From Moringa oleifera (Eukaryota; Streptophyta; Magnoliopsida; Brassicales; Moringaceae), in contig JAJFZO010000537.1 in assembly GCA_021397835.1 (NCBI GenBank), positions 2,170,001 to 2,234,000 on the forward strand: DNA of 64,000 nt, given 5' to 3'. Of this stretch, positions 52,171-63,600 are shown in pieces. Below the pieces are notes generated by a model. It was not told where the DNA came from, searched no databases, and saw only the letters and a list, made by a program, of their open reading frames with translations. A program made the translations under genes and the position numbers. Every line of letters starts with the position of its first letter. Within the stretch, counting starts at the first letter, position 1.

Positions 52171-53680
52171 GCAATGCAGGATGTTGCCAGTCTCCACCGA
52201 TATGCCTTTATTTGTGGCATCTACTTTATTTGTAGTAGAACTAGCTCACATGATACTAATGTCTGTTTCTCCACTTTAAACCTTTCTTTTTTACAGTTGT
52301 GGACTACATGTTTTTTTTTTCCATGTGAATGCTTCTTTTTTCTCTTACCATTCATTTTCATTTTGATTTAGATTTCATGTGACTGTGCAGAGATACTGAC
52401 AACTTAGTAGGAAACATATTTTAACAACGTTAGAAAAAAATGTGTACGTCAACCATTATTGAGGGCTCACCATGCATAACATTTGTGTTCACCGTTAATG
52501 GGTTAAATGGGCCATTCTGGGCCTTATCTTGATGCACATTATCTCTTAGATGGGTGGGTGCCACCATAGGTGTAGTTAAGTTCTCTTCTAAGAAATCATT
52601 AATTTTTTATGTAATTCCATGCATGTTTTCAGCCGAAAGTCTCCATGTAATCAGCTCTTTCCATGTTAGCCACATTCCCATGATCTACCTTTAATCCAAT
52701 TAAAACGTTAAAGTATTAGGTGTAAGTTTTGAATGCTGTCCTAAATTTCTTAGTATGCAATGGATTTTGATCAACTTGCCTACCATTAGAAACTCACCTC
52801 TTATTTATCTCCAATATTGGTATTGTTGGTTTCCTTAACTTTGTCGACCTTGAATCTATTTCAGGATTCTAGACATAAATGAAAGAAGGGCCCTCAGCCC
52901 ACAACTAGGGATCATACTCTTTTCTGGCCTTGCCCTAATAACTTCTTCATTTTGAGTGCATAAGGACAGTCTAGTTCAAGGTGGTTCAATAAACCATACA
53001 AATAACAAAAGTCTAGTAATCTTTCATACTTGAAGAAAACGAAAAATTTTTGGTTATCGAGTAAAGCTAGATGAATGCATCATTTAAGTGGTTTCTTAAT
53101 ACTGATCATAATCCTTACCCTTAGCCATTTCCTAAATACAATGTTATTATCAACTAAATCCACTCTACCACATTGATAATAGACTTTTTAATAATTATAC
53201 CCATTGTACCATTCATATACACTAAAGGTAAGCCATGTATCTAAACCAAAAAAAGGCATCAGTCCATAAAAAAGCCATCTTTGGAAACTATCAACCAGTT
53301 ATTAAAGGATCATGATTGAGGCAACAATACCTTATCTTTCTTAATATGATCCCCTAACTTGAAGAAATAGATTTGATCTCCTACTTACTCACTAATAATC
53401 CAACAGAGAGCTTTCAAATGTTTGGGAGGACTAATTTCATTACTTCTACATTCTATTGTCTTTATTGTAGAAACTTACTAATAAAGTAGCTTTTCCCACT
53501 TCCATTATATCGATTTACGGCTCTATTTTAACTACTACATCTTGTTGCTCCTCTTCTGTAAGTGACAATGTGCTCTAAAGCATTGTCATATCCACTTCTA
53601 TTTTTATGTTAAACTACAATAAAGAGATTCAACCAAACTAATCACATAAAAAATACGAAGATCCTACCATGTTGAAATCT
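52171..53680 (-). pseudogene. L1-type LINE fragment 2, ORF1 (DUF4283 and zinc knuckle)
   Basis: The - strand frame includes LTEEEQQDVV (about 53560), then VDLVDNNIVFRKWLRVRI (about 53145), SIKKPLK, KFFVFFKYERLLDFCYLYG and LLNHLELDCPYALKMKKL (about 52960). This matches the DUF4283 plus CCHC knuckle of plant L1 ORF1 proteins. One cysteine of the knuckle has changed to tyrosine (CYLYG). Together with the endonuclease and RT parts, the fragment runs about 3 kb. Confidence 0.7.
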
Positions 53681-54495
53681 ATCCAAATTAGACTTGAAAT
53701 AAATCAAAACCAAAACCCCATAAGAAAACCCTCGAGCCAATAACTCTAAGTAAGGAAAAGACACTAAGGGAGAGTCCAATATTAGAATCCATTATTAAAG
53801 ATTTTTATCTATTTGATATAACAATTTTAAAAAAACTAAGTTAACAAAAATATTCAATAAAAAATTAAAATATTTTAACTTTTAACAAGAAACACACGTT
53901 TTCTACACGTCATAATATTATATATATATATTATTTTATAATTTTTAAAATAATCTTTTTTTAAAGTATTACTATCATTTCATGGTTCTTTCATGCTATG
54001 TTAAGCAATAATTATATTAATTTATGCTTTATTAATTAATAATAAATATATTAATATATTTAAATATAATATCTAAGTTAAAACTCAATCCAAATTTAGA
54101 AAAATCAATCCAAAATTTACCACAAATGAAGACTAATTTTAAAACTCAAAATATGTACGTGACTTTCCCAATAACCCGTTTCTAACTATAAGAACACAAA
54201 AATTAAAATTAAAATTAAAATGAGTATACAAAACATACCAAGCCATCAAATCACCTTAATTATAAAAGATAAATGCTTCTCATAGAGACTCTTTAAAAAC
54301 AAAAAAACAAAGGAAATTAGAGAGCCAGGTCACAGACCCAAAAAGTAATAAGGGCAGAATGGTCAGTTAATTTGCAACTAAATTAGTAAGTTAGCGCAAT
54401 AAGCTCTAAATTTTCGCGGCTCCTGTAAAGTCGAAACCACAGCCATGACCATGGCTATTATGTCCACGTGTCATGATACAATTGGATGGAGATAA
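53681..54495. other. AT-rich intergenic DNA
   Basis: No ORF and no recognised element. It includes an (AT)n run near 53926-53940. Confidence 0.4.
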
Positions 54496-54790
54496 ATAAA
54501 TTTTTTGTGATAATAATTTAAATATTTTTTACATTCATAAATAAATTTTTAACTATTTAACAGTAAAATGTTTTTAAGAAATATTTTTTAGTGTTAAAAA
54601 ACTCTAAATTTTTTTTGTGATAGTAGTTTGAATATTTTTTTACATTCATAAATAATTTCAACTCAAAATTTCTAATACAAAATTTTTAATTTTAATATGT
54701 TTAATTTTTAAATTTTTTTTGATAATATCTAATTTGATTATTTTTTAATAATTAAAGAGTTTTAAAATTTAAAATAAAAATTAAAATATA
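54496..54790 (+). repeat. AT-rich direct duplication and dispersed repeat, copy 2
   Basis: A unit reading TTTTTTGTGATAATAATTT, then AAATATTTTTTACATTCATA, occurs at about 54497-54545 and again at about 54610-54655, roughly 113 bases apart. The following sequence (54645-54720) matches the AT-rich stretch at 35230-35330, same strand. Confidence 0.5.
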
Positions 54791-55370
54791 TATATATTTT
54801 TAAAATAATTAAATAATATTTATTTATATTTATATTATTATATATTTAAAATATTATTAATTTTAAAATTATTATATATTTAAAAGATCAATATATGTGA
54901 TCAATTTTTTTTTTCTTGAGATTGGTGGACGATTCTTTTCAACATCTTACACTATTTAAGGAGATTTTCATATTTTTGTTTCACTTCTTTCATTTTTGAG
55001 GATAATCTTTTTAAAGTTGTAAACAGAAATTGGCACAGCTTGTGAGATTTTATAATTAAACATTTACAAAATATAGTAATTTTTTTGAATGCAAAAAATG
55101 GTTGTAAATACATTTCTAATGCAAAAAAAAAAAAAAAAGTTGCAAATATATTTATAATTATTTTTTCCATTTTTTATCATTGGATGTCGTAAAAATGATA
55201 TTTTTTTGGATAAATTCACTAAAATAATTTATTTGCAAGTACTAGAAATTGTCATTGATAAATAAATAAAGTTGAAGAAAATATTAATAAAATTTATCAA
55301 AAATAATATATTTTTTGAATGATAAAGTAGTTGAAATTAAGATATCATCATCTCTAATAACGGTTAAAAT
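54791..55370. other. AT-rich intergenic DNA
   Basis: AT-rich with an A15 run near 55123-55138. The small open frame at 54952-55170 on the - strand has no recognisable product. Confidence 0.35.
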
Positions 55371-55870
55371 AATTAATTATAAGCAATTTGATGACCGAAA
55401 AAAGCAATTTGTGATTAAAAATAATATAAAAATAAATAATTATATTGTAAAAAATATAAAATAGGCAAAGATTTTGTGGTTAAAAATATTATATTTTCAA
55501 TGAATTTTACGATTGAAACTATAATATTACAGATAAATGTTACGGTAATTGAAAGCACTATATTATCGAGCCCAATTACGATCAAAATTAATATATTAAC
55601 AATTGAAATGATGATCAATATTGCGATTGAAAAAAAAAAAAAATACTACCAAGTGAAGTTGTAGTCAGTAAATATTATTGAGAGACGATGTGATTGAATA
55701 TTTGATAATATCAACAAAAATTATTGTTAGAAATAGCTTATTATCAAGAGATGTAATTATAAATGATGAATTAATGATTAAAGTTGTGATTAAAAATAAA
55801 TAAATAAATAAAAGAAACATTATCGAAAAAAATTATGGTCATCAATAACAATTAATTTTTTAAAAATATT
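55371..55870 (+). repeat. degenerate array of short GATTGAAA/GTGATTAAA units
   Basis: Related phrases recur every 25-45 bases, for example TTTGTGATTAAAAATAATAT (55408), TTTGTGGTTAAAAATATTAT (55474), TTTTACGATTGAAACTATAA (55504), TGTTACGGTAATTGAAAG (55538), AATTACGATCAAAATTAATA (55573), ATTGCGATTGAAA (55620) and GTTGTGATTAAAAATAAAT (55784). This pattern resembles the subterminal repeats of plant CACTA elements. The nearest CACTA terminus, at 56255, points the other way. Confidence 0.5.
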
Positions 55871-56254
55871 TATTTGTAATATTTTTAAATTATACTACCA
55901 TAAATATATTATTTGAATGTTTATTGTTTTTTTAAAATATTTATAATTAAAATTTTTATTAATACGATTTCTAGAGCAAAAATAATTAAGAACAATTATA
56001 GTAAGTAATTATAAAAACCATTACTAATAACTAAAATATTATTTAATTAATATTATTAAGTACTCAAAATCATAAAATACACTTTAAAATGATAAACGAG
56101 AAACTTTCCTTTCCTTTTCTTTTTGATAGTAGCAATTCATTTCATTAATTCAAATTCAAATTACAAAACGAAGGTGGAAGCTCCATCCACTGTTGTCACG
56201 GTTGCTCCACAAAACATGATAATTTAATTCTTATAAGAACATAAGCAAAACATA
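55871..56254. other. AT-rich intergenic DNA
   Basis: No coding frame. It leads to the CACTA terminus at 56255. Confidence 0.35.
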
Positions 56255-56700
56255 CACTACAAGAAAAAAGGATAATAGTTAATATCTGTAATTTTATAAT
56301 TTTTAAAAAAATATAAAAAATAATTTTAAAAAAATTAAAAATGCTGTGAAGAAAATAGCGTTCTTTTTATAATTTTGAAAAAAAATCATAAAGAATTGTG
56401 AATTTAAAAAAAAAAATGCATGTGAAGAGTCGTGAAGACCCATAAAAAAATAGAAAAAAAAAGCATGTACCACGTTGAATTTGTGTATAAACCCAAAAGA
56501 CTAATGGAGAAAAATCTTGTTCATGTGTGGCATTGACTTCCACTAACCTATTTCTTCAAGGACTCCAGTAGCTTGTGGAGAAAAAGGAACCTTAAATCAT
56601 CTTTGTTGCTTGTTTCTTCTCCATTTTCTCTTCTTCTCTTATGCTTTCTTCTCTCTTGCTAAAGTAGCTAAGTTTACTTTTTATTGTTGGTGATTTTAAG
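56255..56700 (+). mobile_element. CACTA (En/Spm-type) transposon terminus
   Basis: The sequence starts CACTACAAGAAAAAAGGATA, a CACTA terminal repeat, and the element runs rightward. Subterminal GTGAAGA motifs (56345, 56421, 56432) match those inside the terminus at 2163. A TTCTTCTCCATTTTCTCTTC-type stretch near 56617 resembles the reverse complement of 1850-1880, so both loci carry ends of one family. No partner end or transposase is found before the Athila LTR at 57713. Confidence 0.65.
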
Positions 56701-57712
56701 TTTTGGCATCTTTAAAATATTTTGGATAAGTTTTGTTTTTTTTTACAAAATATCTATATTATGTGTACATTATATTTTTTGCATAAAAAATTTAATTTTT
56801 TTGATAAATTTTATTTATTTATACCATATATTTTTTTTGAATAAGATTATTTTTATGTATGTTTTACTTAGATACTTGATTAATTATTTTTAATTATATT
56901 TTATTAAAGATCTAAATGGTATAATTATTGAATTTTTTTTTTGGTATTTTATGAAAAAAAAAGTGCTATCATAAAGTAACGAATGTTGTGATTACGACAT
57001 GTGGATAGAAATCTTCATATAGAGAAATTTATTTTTATTTTTTTATATGATTAACCATCAATTTTATTTTAAAAACTTATTTTTATTTCAAAAGAGACAA
57101 CATGAACTCCATAAAAAATTAGCCATTAATTTACCTTATCAGATGATTTAAGATGGAGAATCAGTTATAAGTGGGGAAGGATTAGTACCCCCACAAGAAA
57201 TCTCATGTTTTGGATTATAGTAATTGAAATTTGATCTTGGAATAAATTTGAACTATAACAAATCTCAAGACAATTTATTATGCAATTTTATGCAAGAATC
57301 TCAATCTAGTTAATGCTGGATTTTCAATTCTAGAAAGATAAATATACTTTAGTTTAAAGATCAAAATATGAACTTCATCAAATTTTTTTTCTTCGAAATG
57401 ATGTTAAAAAGTTATGAGATGCATCATAGAATTTACAAGATCAATAAATACTCAACCAAAAAATCATTTTTTCATTCATTTTTGTAATTTAGTAATTACA
57501 AAGCAATAACACCTTTAACACTTCTAGCTTTTTTTGCTAAACAGGTGAATAGTCTTTAAAGAGTCTCCTAAAGAGAGATTCTAAGATTCATAGTGCTAAC
57601 TTTTGGTACTTAGTTGTCAAGATTTAGAGATTTTTTTAGTGGAATTTGGAGATTTTTTGCTGATTGTACAGGCAAGCAGAGATTACAGTTGTAAAGATTT
57701 GGGTATGCAGGT
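56701..57712. other. AT-rich DNA between the CACTA end and the Athila LTR
   Basis: No recognisable coding sequence. It may be the inner part of the CACTA copy, cut by the Athila insertion. The short frame at 56684-56893 is low-complexity and not a gene. Confidence 0.35.
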
Positions 57713-58923
57713 TGTTGATTGTCGAGACCAATAAATTAAATTCCTAAATTCCTGCTCAAAATATTAAACTTGTAGTATAGATAAGCAAGGTCGTTTCCAC
57801 AAAGATTGGTTAGATTTATTTTTTTTGCAAAATAAAATAAAAAGAAAAAGGGGTTTGAGGAGTTAAAAATAGATCAAGTAAGAATAACAGGAAAGGAAAA
57901 ATTAATGTAATAAAGTATCCAGTCAAATGTATAATTTCAGGTTTGATTTAGAAATTGATCATTGATGCAAAGATAAAAATCTTTTAATCTTCACTGAATT
58001 AGTTATGATTGTTGGTACCACTTAACAACTTGTTTTTCCTTACTTCTTTGATAACCAGGATACGATCTCTAATTATTTCTCTTATTAATAAATAACCCTA
58101 GATACGATCTTAGAATTTAATTTACCAATAGCATTAAGAATTAGAAAAACTACCAATTCTAGCCAATAAATACATATGTAGGTTTATTTAAACTAGATTA
58201 TTTATCTTCATAACATAAATTGAAAACCTCTTTTGTAATCAACTATGTTATTTACTACTTATATTAGAACACTTAAACAATTACAGATTTAAAGTTCTAA
58301 ATAGTAACCTATTATTTTGATGATTAAACAAAGGGCCCTTTTTGTTGCAATCAACCAAAATAATATTTTCAATAAGCACAGAAGATAAATAAACAATGAA
58401 GAAATAATGAACAAATAAAATCAGTTAGATCTCACAATTATGAAGAATCAAACCCTTGATTATCCTTTGACTGGAAAAGATGTTTAGCAATCCATGAAAA
58501 GAAAAAGACCTATAAAAAGAAGAAAGTAAAAAATAAACTCTGGATGTTCCTTTGAAGGAACTACCTCCCCTTTATATAATAATTCTTAAACATAATAACC
58601 TATTTTAACTAGGACTCTTAAAGATAAAGATAAAGATAAAATTCTACAACTACTTTTTAAATAAAAGATAAAGTCTTGGTTCGGTGAAATTCCAATGTTA
58701 TTGGGAGTCTCAGCGCCTTATCCAAAGACATCTTCTAGTTCATCCACATCTCTTAGGAATCCAACTTTATATCTTCAAATAATGAATTTGAGTCCATCTT
58801 AGTTGATTTTCTCAATCCACCCTATTAAATATAAAACATAGTCAAAATCCAAGATTTAATAATTTATAACCAATAAAATATAGAAAAATATAATAATATA
58901 TGTGATTATTATGCATTCTATCA
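57713..58923 (-). repeat. 3' LTR of the Athila-lineage element
   Basis: On the - strand the LTR would start TGATAGAATGCATAATAATC at 58923 and end GGTCTCGACAATCAACA at 57713 (57716 is also possible), about 1.2 kb with TG..CA ends. It directly follows a purine tract. A TATATAAAGGGG promoter box lies at 58567-58578. The 5' LTR and target duplication lie outside the window and cannot be compared. Confidence 0.7.
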
Positions 58924-58960
58924 AATTCCCCCACACTTAGATAATGCTTGTCCTCAAGTA
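58924..58960 (-). other. polypurine tract next to the 3' LTR
   Basis: On the - strand the sequence TATCTAAGTGTGGGGGAATT ends exactly where the LTR begins. This is the expected primer site for plus-strand synthesis. A similar motif lies about 1.3 kb further upstream in the element (60262-60300). Confidence 0.65.
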
Positions 58961-60261
58961 TACAATAATTCAAGCTCATCATCTCATCTCATCATCCTTC
59001 CTTCTTCTTCCTTTGCTCATCCAAAATAATATATTCTTTTCATGCATTAAAACATAAGATCACAAAAGAATTCTCATAAATAGCATACATGATCAGTAAT
59101 AGCCTTAACGATTTTATTGAACTTAAAATGCATAAGATTTAACACACTTTCCTTAGATTCACTCATTTACTTGAAGTGTTTTGAGGGGTTAAATAAGCTC
59201 TCTAGTCAATACATAGAAAACTTTTACCATAAGCTTGCTTGTATATCATGTCTCTTTTACCAATGAATGAATTAAAATGCAAAAATCTAAGAGTTTTAAA
59301 ATGGGTTGTAATGGGGCTTAGGTAAGGTATGATAAAAGGGTTTTGGGTTAATGGAATTGAAGGAATCATACAAAAATTTTTTTCATACAAAACTTTATGA
59401 CGTAACATCAAAAGATTGCTTCAATCACATTGCGCAAATCCAAGTAATGAGAATTTATACCTTTTTTTTTTCTCAATCCTTTTCTTTTTTTTTGTTGTTT
59501 TTTTTTTTTCAGATTTCTTTCTCTCTTTTTTTTTTGTTTCTTGATCTTTCTCGTATCTTCTTTTTTTTTTTTTCTAATTCTTTTTTCTTCTTTCTTCTTC
59601 TTTTTTTTTTTATAACTTGGATCATTGATTCTTAATATTTTGCAATCTTTTCTAAGATAAGTGAAAGTTTCATATAAGTAAGCTCATATAATCCTTCAAT
59701 TCAGGGTTCAAAAAGAAAAATCAAAAGAATAGTTATTATGACTTGTATCAAGGTTAAATTTCAAAGAAAAGGCTAAGGCTCAAAGTCGGCTCTCTAGGGG
59801 TATATGAATATGGTAGGCTTTTCGAAAGAGGCTAAATATTTTAAAGAAGATGGTTTTCACCTAAATACCCTTATGATTAAATATATCTAATTCTTCAAAG
59901 GAAGGATTTGACGTGTATAACAAAGCAAGTTCTAGAAAAATTAACTATGTATGACACACACAAAGAAGAAAATTGAGCATAATGTAATATATGCTCATTG
60001 GCCCAAAACTCACCAAAAAGGGTTATATGTGTTAGATCTCATACAATTTTCAATCTAATATATCATTAAAAGCAACTAATCATAGTATAGTAAATGAGAA
60101 TTTAAAGTCATATTTGCACACATAAAACTTTTTTTTTTATTGGGAACAAGCATTGGAAGGATCTAGAACTCAGAAAAGAGAGATCACAAACACAAATTAA
60201 GTATCTTTTAGAGCAAGATTTTCTTGGATTTTAAATATTTTAAAAATAATAGCATGTTAAA
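58961..60261 (-). other. 3' spacer of the Athila element, no env-like ORF
   Basis: About 1.3 kb between two PPT-like motifs. Athila elements often carry an env-like ORF here; in this copy neither strand has an open frame of recognisable content. The part at 59460-59620 is a string of poly(T) and CT runs on the + strand (purine-rich on the element strand). Confidence 0.5.
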
Positions 60262-60300
60262 AACTCTCCCCCACACCTAGATCATACATTGTCCTCAATG
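60262..60300 (-). other. internal PPT-like motif
   Basis: On the - strand it reads CATTGAGGACAATGTATGAT, then CTAGGTGTGGGGGAGAG. It matches the motif beside the LTR (TTGAGGACAAGC, then CTAAGTGTGGGGGAA) over about 35 bases. Confidence 0.6.
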
Positions 60301-60540
60301 TATTAAAAATAAATGCTCAAAAATAATAAAAGAATAAGAGAAGTAGAAAACTCCCTGAATATATCGAGCTTCATAGAGACTTCGTTTACCACTGGGGAGA
60401 TGAGAAAGGTGGATCGAATTCCATCTTGTCATAGAGTGCTCTCTCATCGAATTCCATTCTTGATAACTGTTGTCAGATGCATTCAAGTTACTTCATCATA
60501 TTGTCTTGAAAAGGTGTGATATGCCTTCAACCATCGACCT

Positions 60541-60566
60541 TATCTCTTATATATATATATATATGC
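60541..60566. repeat. (TA)n microsatellite in the Athila spacer
   Basis: A run of about nine AT units between the integrase stop and the internal PPT-like motif. Confidence 0.85.
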
Positions 60567-60657
60567 ATATTAAAAAATAAAAATAAATTATTAAAAAAAT
60601 TAAAATTTTGGGTTGCCTCCCAAAAAGCGCCTTTCTTTAACGTCTTTGGCCCAATTC

Positions 60658-63600
60658 TTAATTATAAGTCGGATATTGTAAATCAATTTTATCAACATCA
60701 TGTGCTTGAAAGCCTTGATGAAAAGGCTTTAAGCGGTGGCCATTGACCTTAAAAATCTTACCTGTATCTGGACTTTGAATTTCAACTGCACCATGAGAGA
60801 ACACATTAGTAACAGTAAAAGGTCCTAACCATCTAGAATGCAACTTACCAGGAAATAATTTCAGCTTAGAATGATAAAGAATAACCTTTTGACCAACATA
60901 GAAAGTTTTTCTGGAAATCATGCGATCATGGTAGGCCTTTCTTTTTTCCTTGTATATTTTTGAGCTCTCGTAAGCATCATTACGAATTTCTTCTAGTTCT
61001 TGTAACTGTAGTTTCCTCAATTCACCTGCTTCATCCATTCTTAGGTCGCACTGTTTTATGGCCCAATATGCCCTGTGTTCTAGTTCTACTGGAAGATGAC
61101 ATGGTTTGCCAAATACCAAACGGTAAGGAGACATACCTATAGGGGTCTTATAGGCTGTTCGGTAAGCCCATAGTGCATCATCAAGTCGTATACTCCAATC
61201 CTTCTTATTTGGGTTGATAGTCTTCTCAAGTATAGACTTGATTTCTCTATTAGATACTTCAGCTTGTCCATTTATCTACGGATGATAAGCAGTAGAGATT
61301 CGATAGGTAACATTATACTTCTTCATTAAAGCTTCCACCACTCTATTGCAAAAGTGAGTTCCACGATCACTTATTATAGCCCTTGGTGTCCCAAACCTAA
61401 CAAAAATATGAGATTTGAAAAAATTTACAACTACTTTAGCATCGTTAGTATGGGTAGCTTTAGCTTCCACCCATTTTGACACATAATCCACAGCAAGTAG
61501 GATATAAATATTATTGCAAGAAGAAGGAAAAGGACCCATGAAGTCAATACCTCATACATCAAATATTTCACAAACAAGAATAAAGGTAAGTGGCATTTGA
61601 TCTCTATGTCCTAAATTTCCAGTCTTTTGACATTGTTCACAAGTCCTACAAAATATGTATGAATCATGAAATATAGTAGGCCAAAATAATCCACACTCTA
61701 ATATTTTACGAGCTGTTCTTTTGGGACCAAAGTGTCCTCCACATGCATACGAATGACAAAACTTTAAAATAGAATCAATTTCATGTTCCGCCACACACCT
61801 TCGAATAATTTGATTAGAACAATATTTCCATAAGTAAGGGTTATCCCAAACATAACATTTAGCATCTTTTTTAATTTTATCTTTCTGAACCCTAGATAAA
61901 TCACTTGGTAACATTCCAGTAACTAAGTAATTAGCAATATCAGCATATCAAGGCCTTATCTTATGAATAAAAAAAAGATACTCATCTGAAAAGTCGTCTT
62001 TTAATGGTGATGACTCTTCACTCGTAGTTAACCTACTAAGATGATCTGCAACCAAATTTTCTGCACCCTTTTTATCACGTATCTCCAAATCAAACTCTTG
62101 TAACAAAAGTATCCATCGAATAAGTCTAGGTTTTGCCTCCTTCTTCGAGAGTAAGTACTTGAGAGCTGCATGATCAGAATAAACAATCACTTTAGTACCA
62201 AGTAGATATGAGCGAAATTTTTCTAAAGCAAACACAATGGATAAAAGTTCTTTTTCTGTTGTGGAATAATTGCTTTGTGCACTATTAAGTATTCTCGAAG
62301 CATAATAAATGACATGAGGAGTTCTTCCAATTCTCTGTCCAAGAACAGCACCAATTGCATGATTGCTCGCATCACACATGATCTCAAATGGAAGATTCCA
62401 ATTTGGTGATTGGATAATTGGTGCGGTTGTTAACATATCCTTCAACTTGTCAAATGCATCTTTGCATGCCTCATCCAATTCAAACACCATATCTTTTTGT
62501 AGTAACCTGCATAAGGGTTTAGTGATCTTGGAAAAATCCTTGATAAAACATCGATAGAATCCTGCGTGTCCAAGAAAAGAGCGAACTTCCCGCACACTTG
62601 TGAGGTAAGATAAAGATTTTATAATTTCTACCTTAGCTTTATCAACTTCAATTCCCTTAGAGGATACAACATGTCCTAAAATAATACCTTGATTAACCAT
62701 AAAGTGACACTTTCCATAATTTAAAACAAGGTTCTTTTCTATGCATCTTTTAAGTACTTTGGTAAGGTTAGTTAAACATGCATCAAAAGAATCACCATAA
62801 ACTGTAAAGTCATCCATAAACACCTCTATGATGTTCTCTATATAATCAGAAAATATACTAACCATACACCTCTGAAATGTAGTAGGAGCGTTACAAAGTC
62901 CAAATGGCATGCACCGATATGCAAAAGTACCAAACGGGCATGTGAATGTGGTTTTCTCTTGATCTTCAGGTGCAACAAGGATTTGATGAAAACCTGAATA
63001 ACCATCAAGATAACAATAATGGGCATGACCTGCTAATCTTTCTAGCATTTGATCAATAAATGAAAGAGGAAAATGATCTTTTATAATTAATGCATTTAAC
63101 TTCCTATAATCTATACATACCCTCCATCCATTTTGAATACGAGTGGGTATTAACTCACCATCAGGATTTTCTATCTTTGTTATACCAGTTTTCTTTGGAA
63201 CAACTTGAATTGGGCTTACCCATTCACTATCTGAAATTGGATAGATCATACCTGCATCAAAAAGCTTCAAGATTTCTTTCTTTACCACTTCCATCATAGG
63301 CGGATTCAATCTGCGTTGAGGTTGCCTGGAGGGTTTACAATCTTCCTCTAATATTATCCTATGCATGCATGTAGAAGGATTCAATCCTTTAATATCGGCT
63401 ATGGTCCAACCAATGGCCTTTTTATACTCTTTAAGTACTCGAGTCAATTTTTCTTCCTCCAAGATAGAAAGTTTATTAGAGATTATGATTGGAAGAGTCT
63501 CTTTTTCTCCTAAAAAGACATACTTTAAATGATTTGGTAGGGGTTTTAGTTCTAATTTTTGTGCCTGTATAATAGAAGGAAGGAGTTTTGTGTGAGAAAG

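Noticed and set aside
48780..53680. One LINE interrupted by an LTR insertion
   Set aside because: Both flanking pieces contain the same stretch of L1 protein (FFH lead-in to the early RT), so they are two copies.
58961..60261. An env-like gene in the Athila spacer
   Set aside because: No open frame of useful length or recognisable content on the element strand; the open frame at 59351-59635 on the other strand is poly-Phe from T runs.
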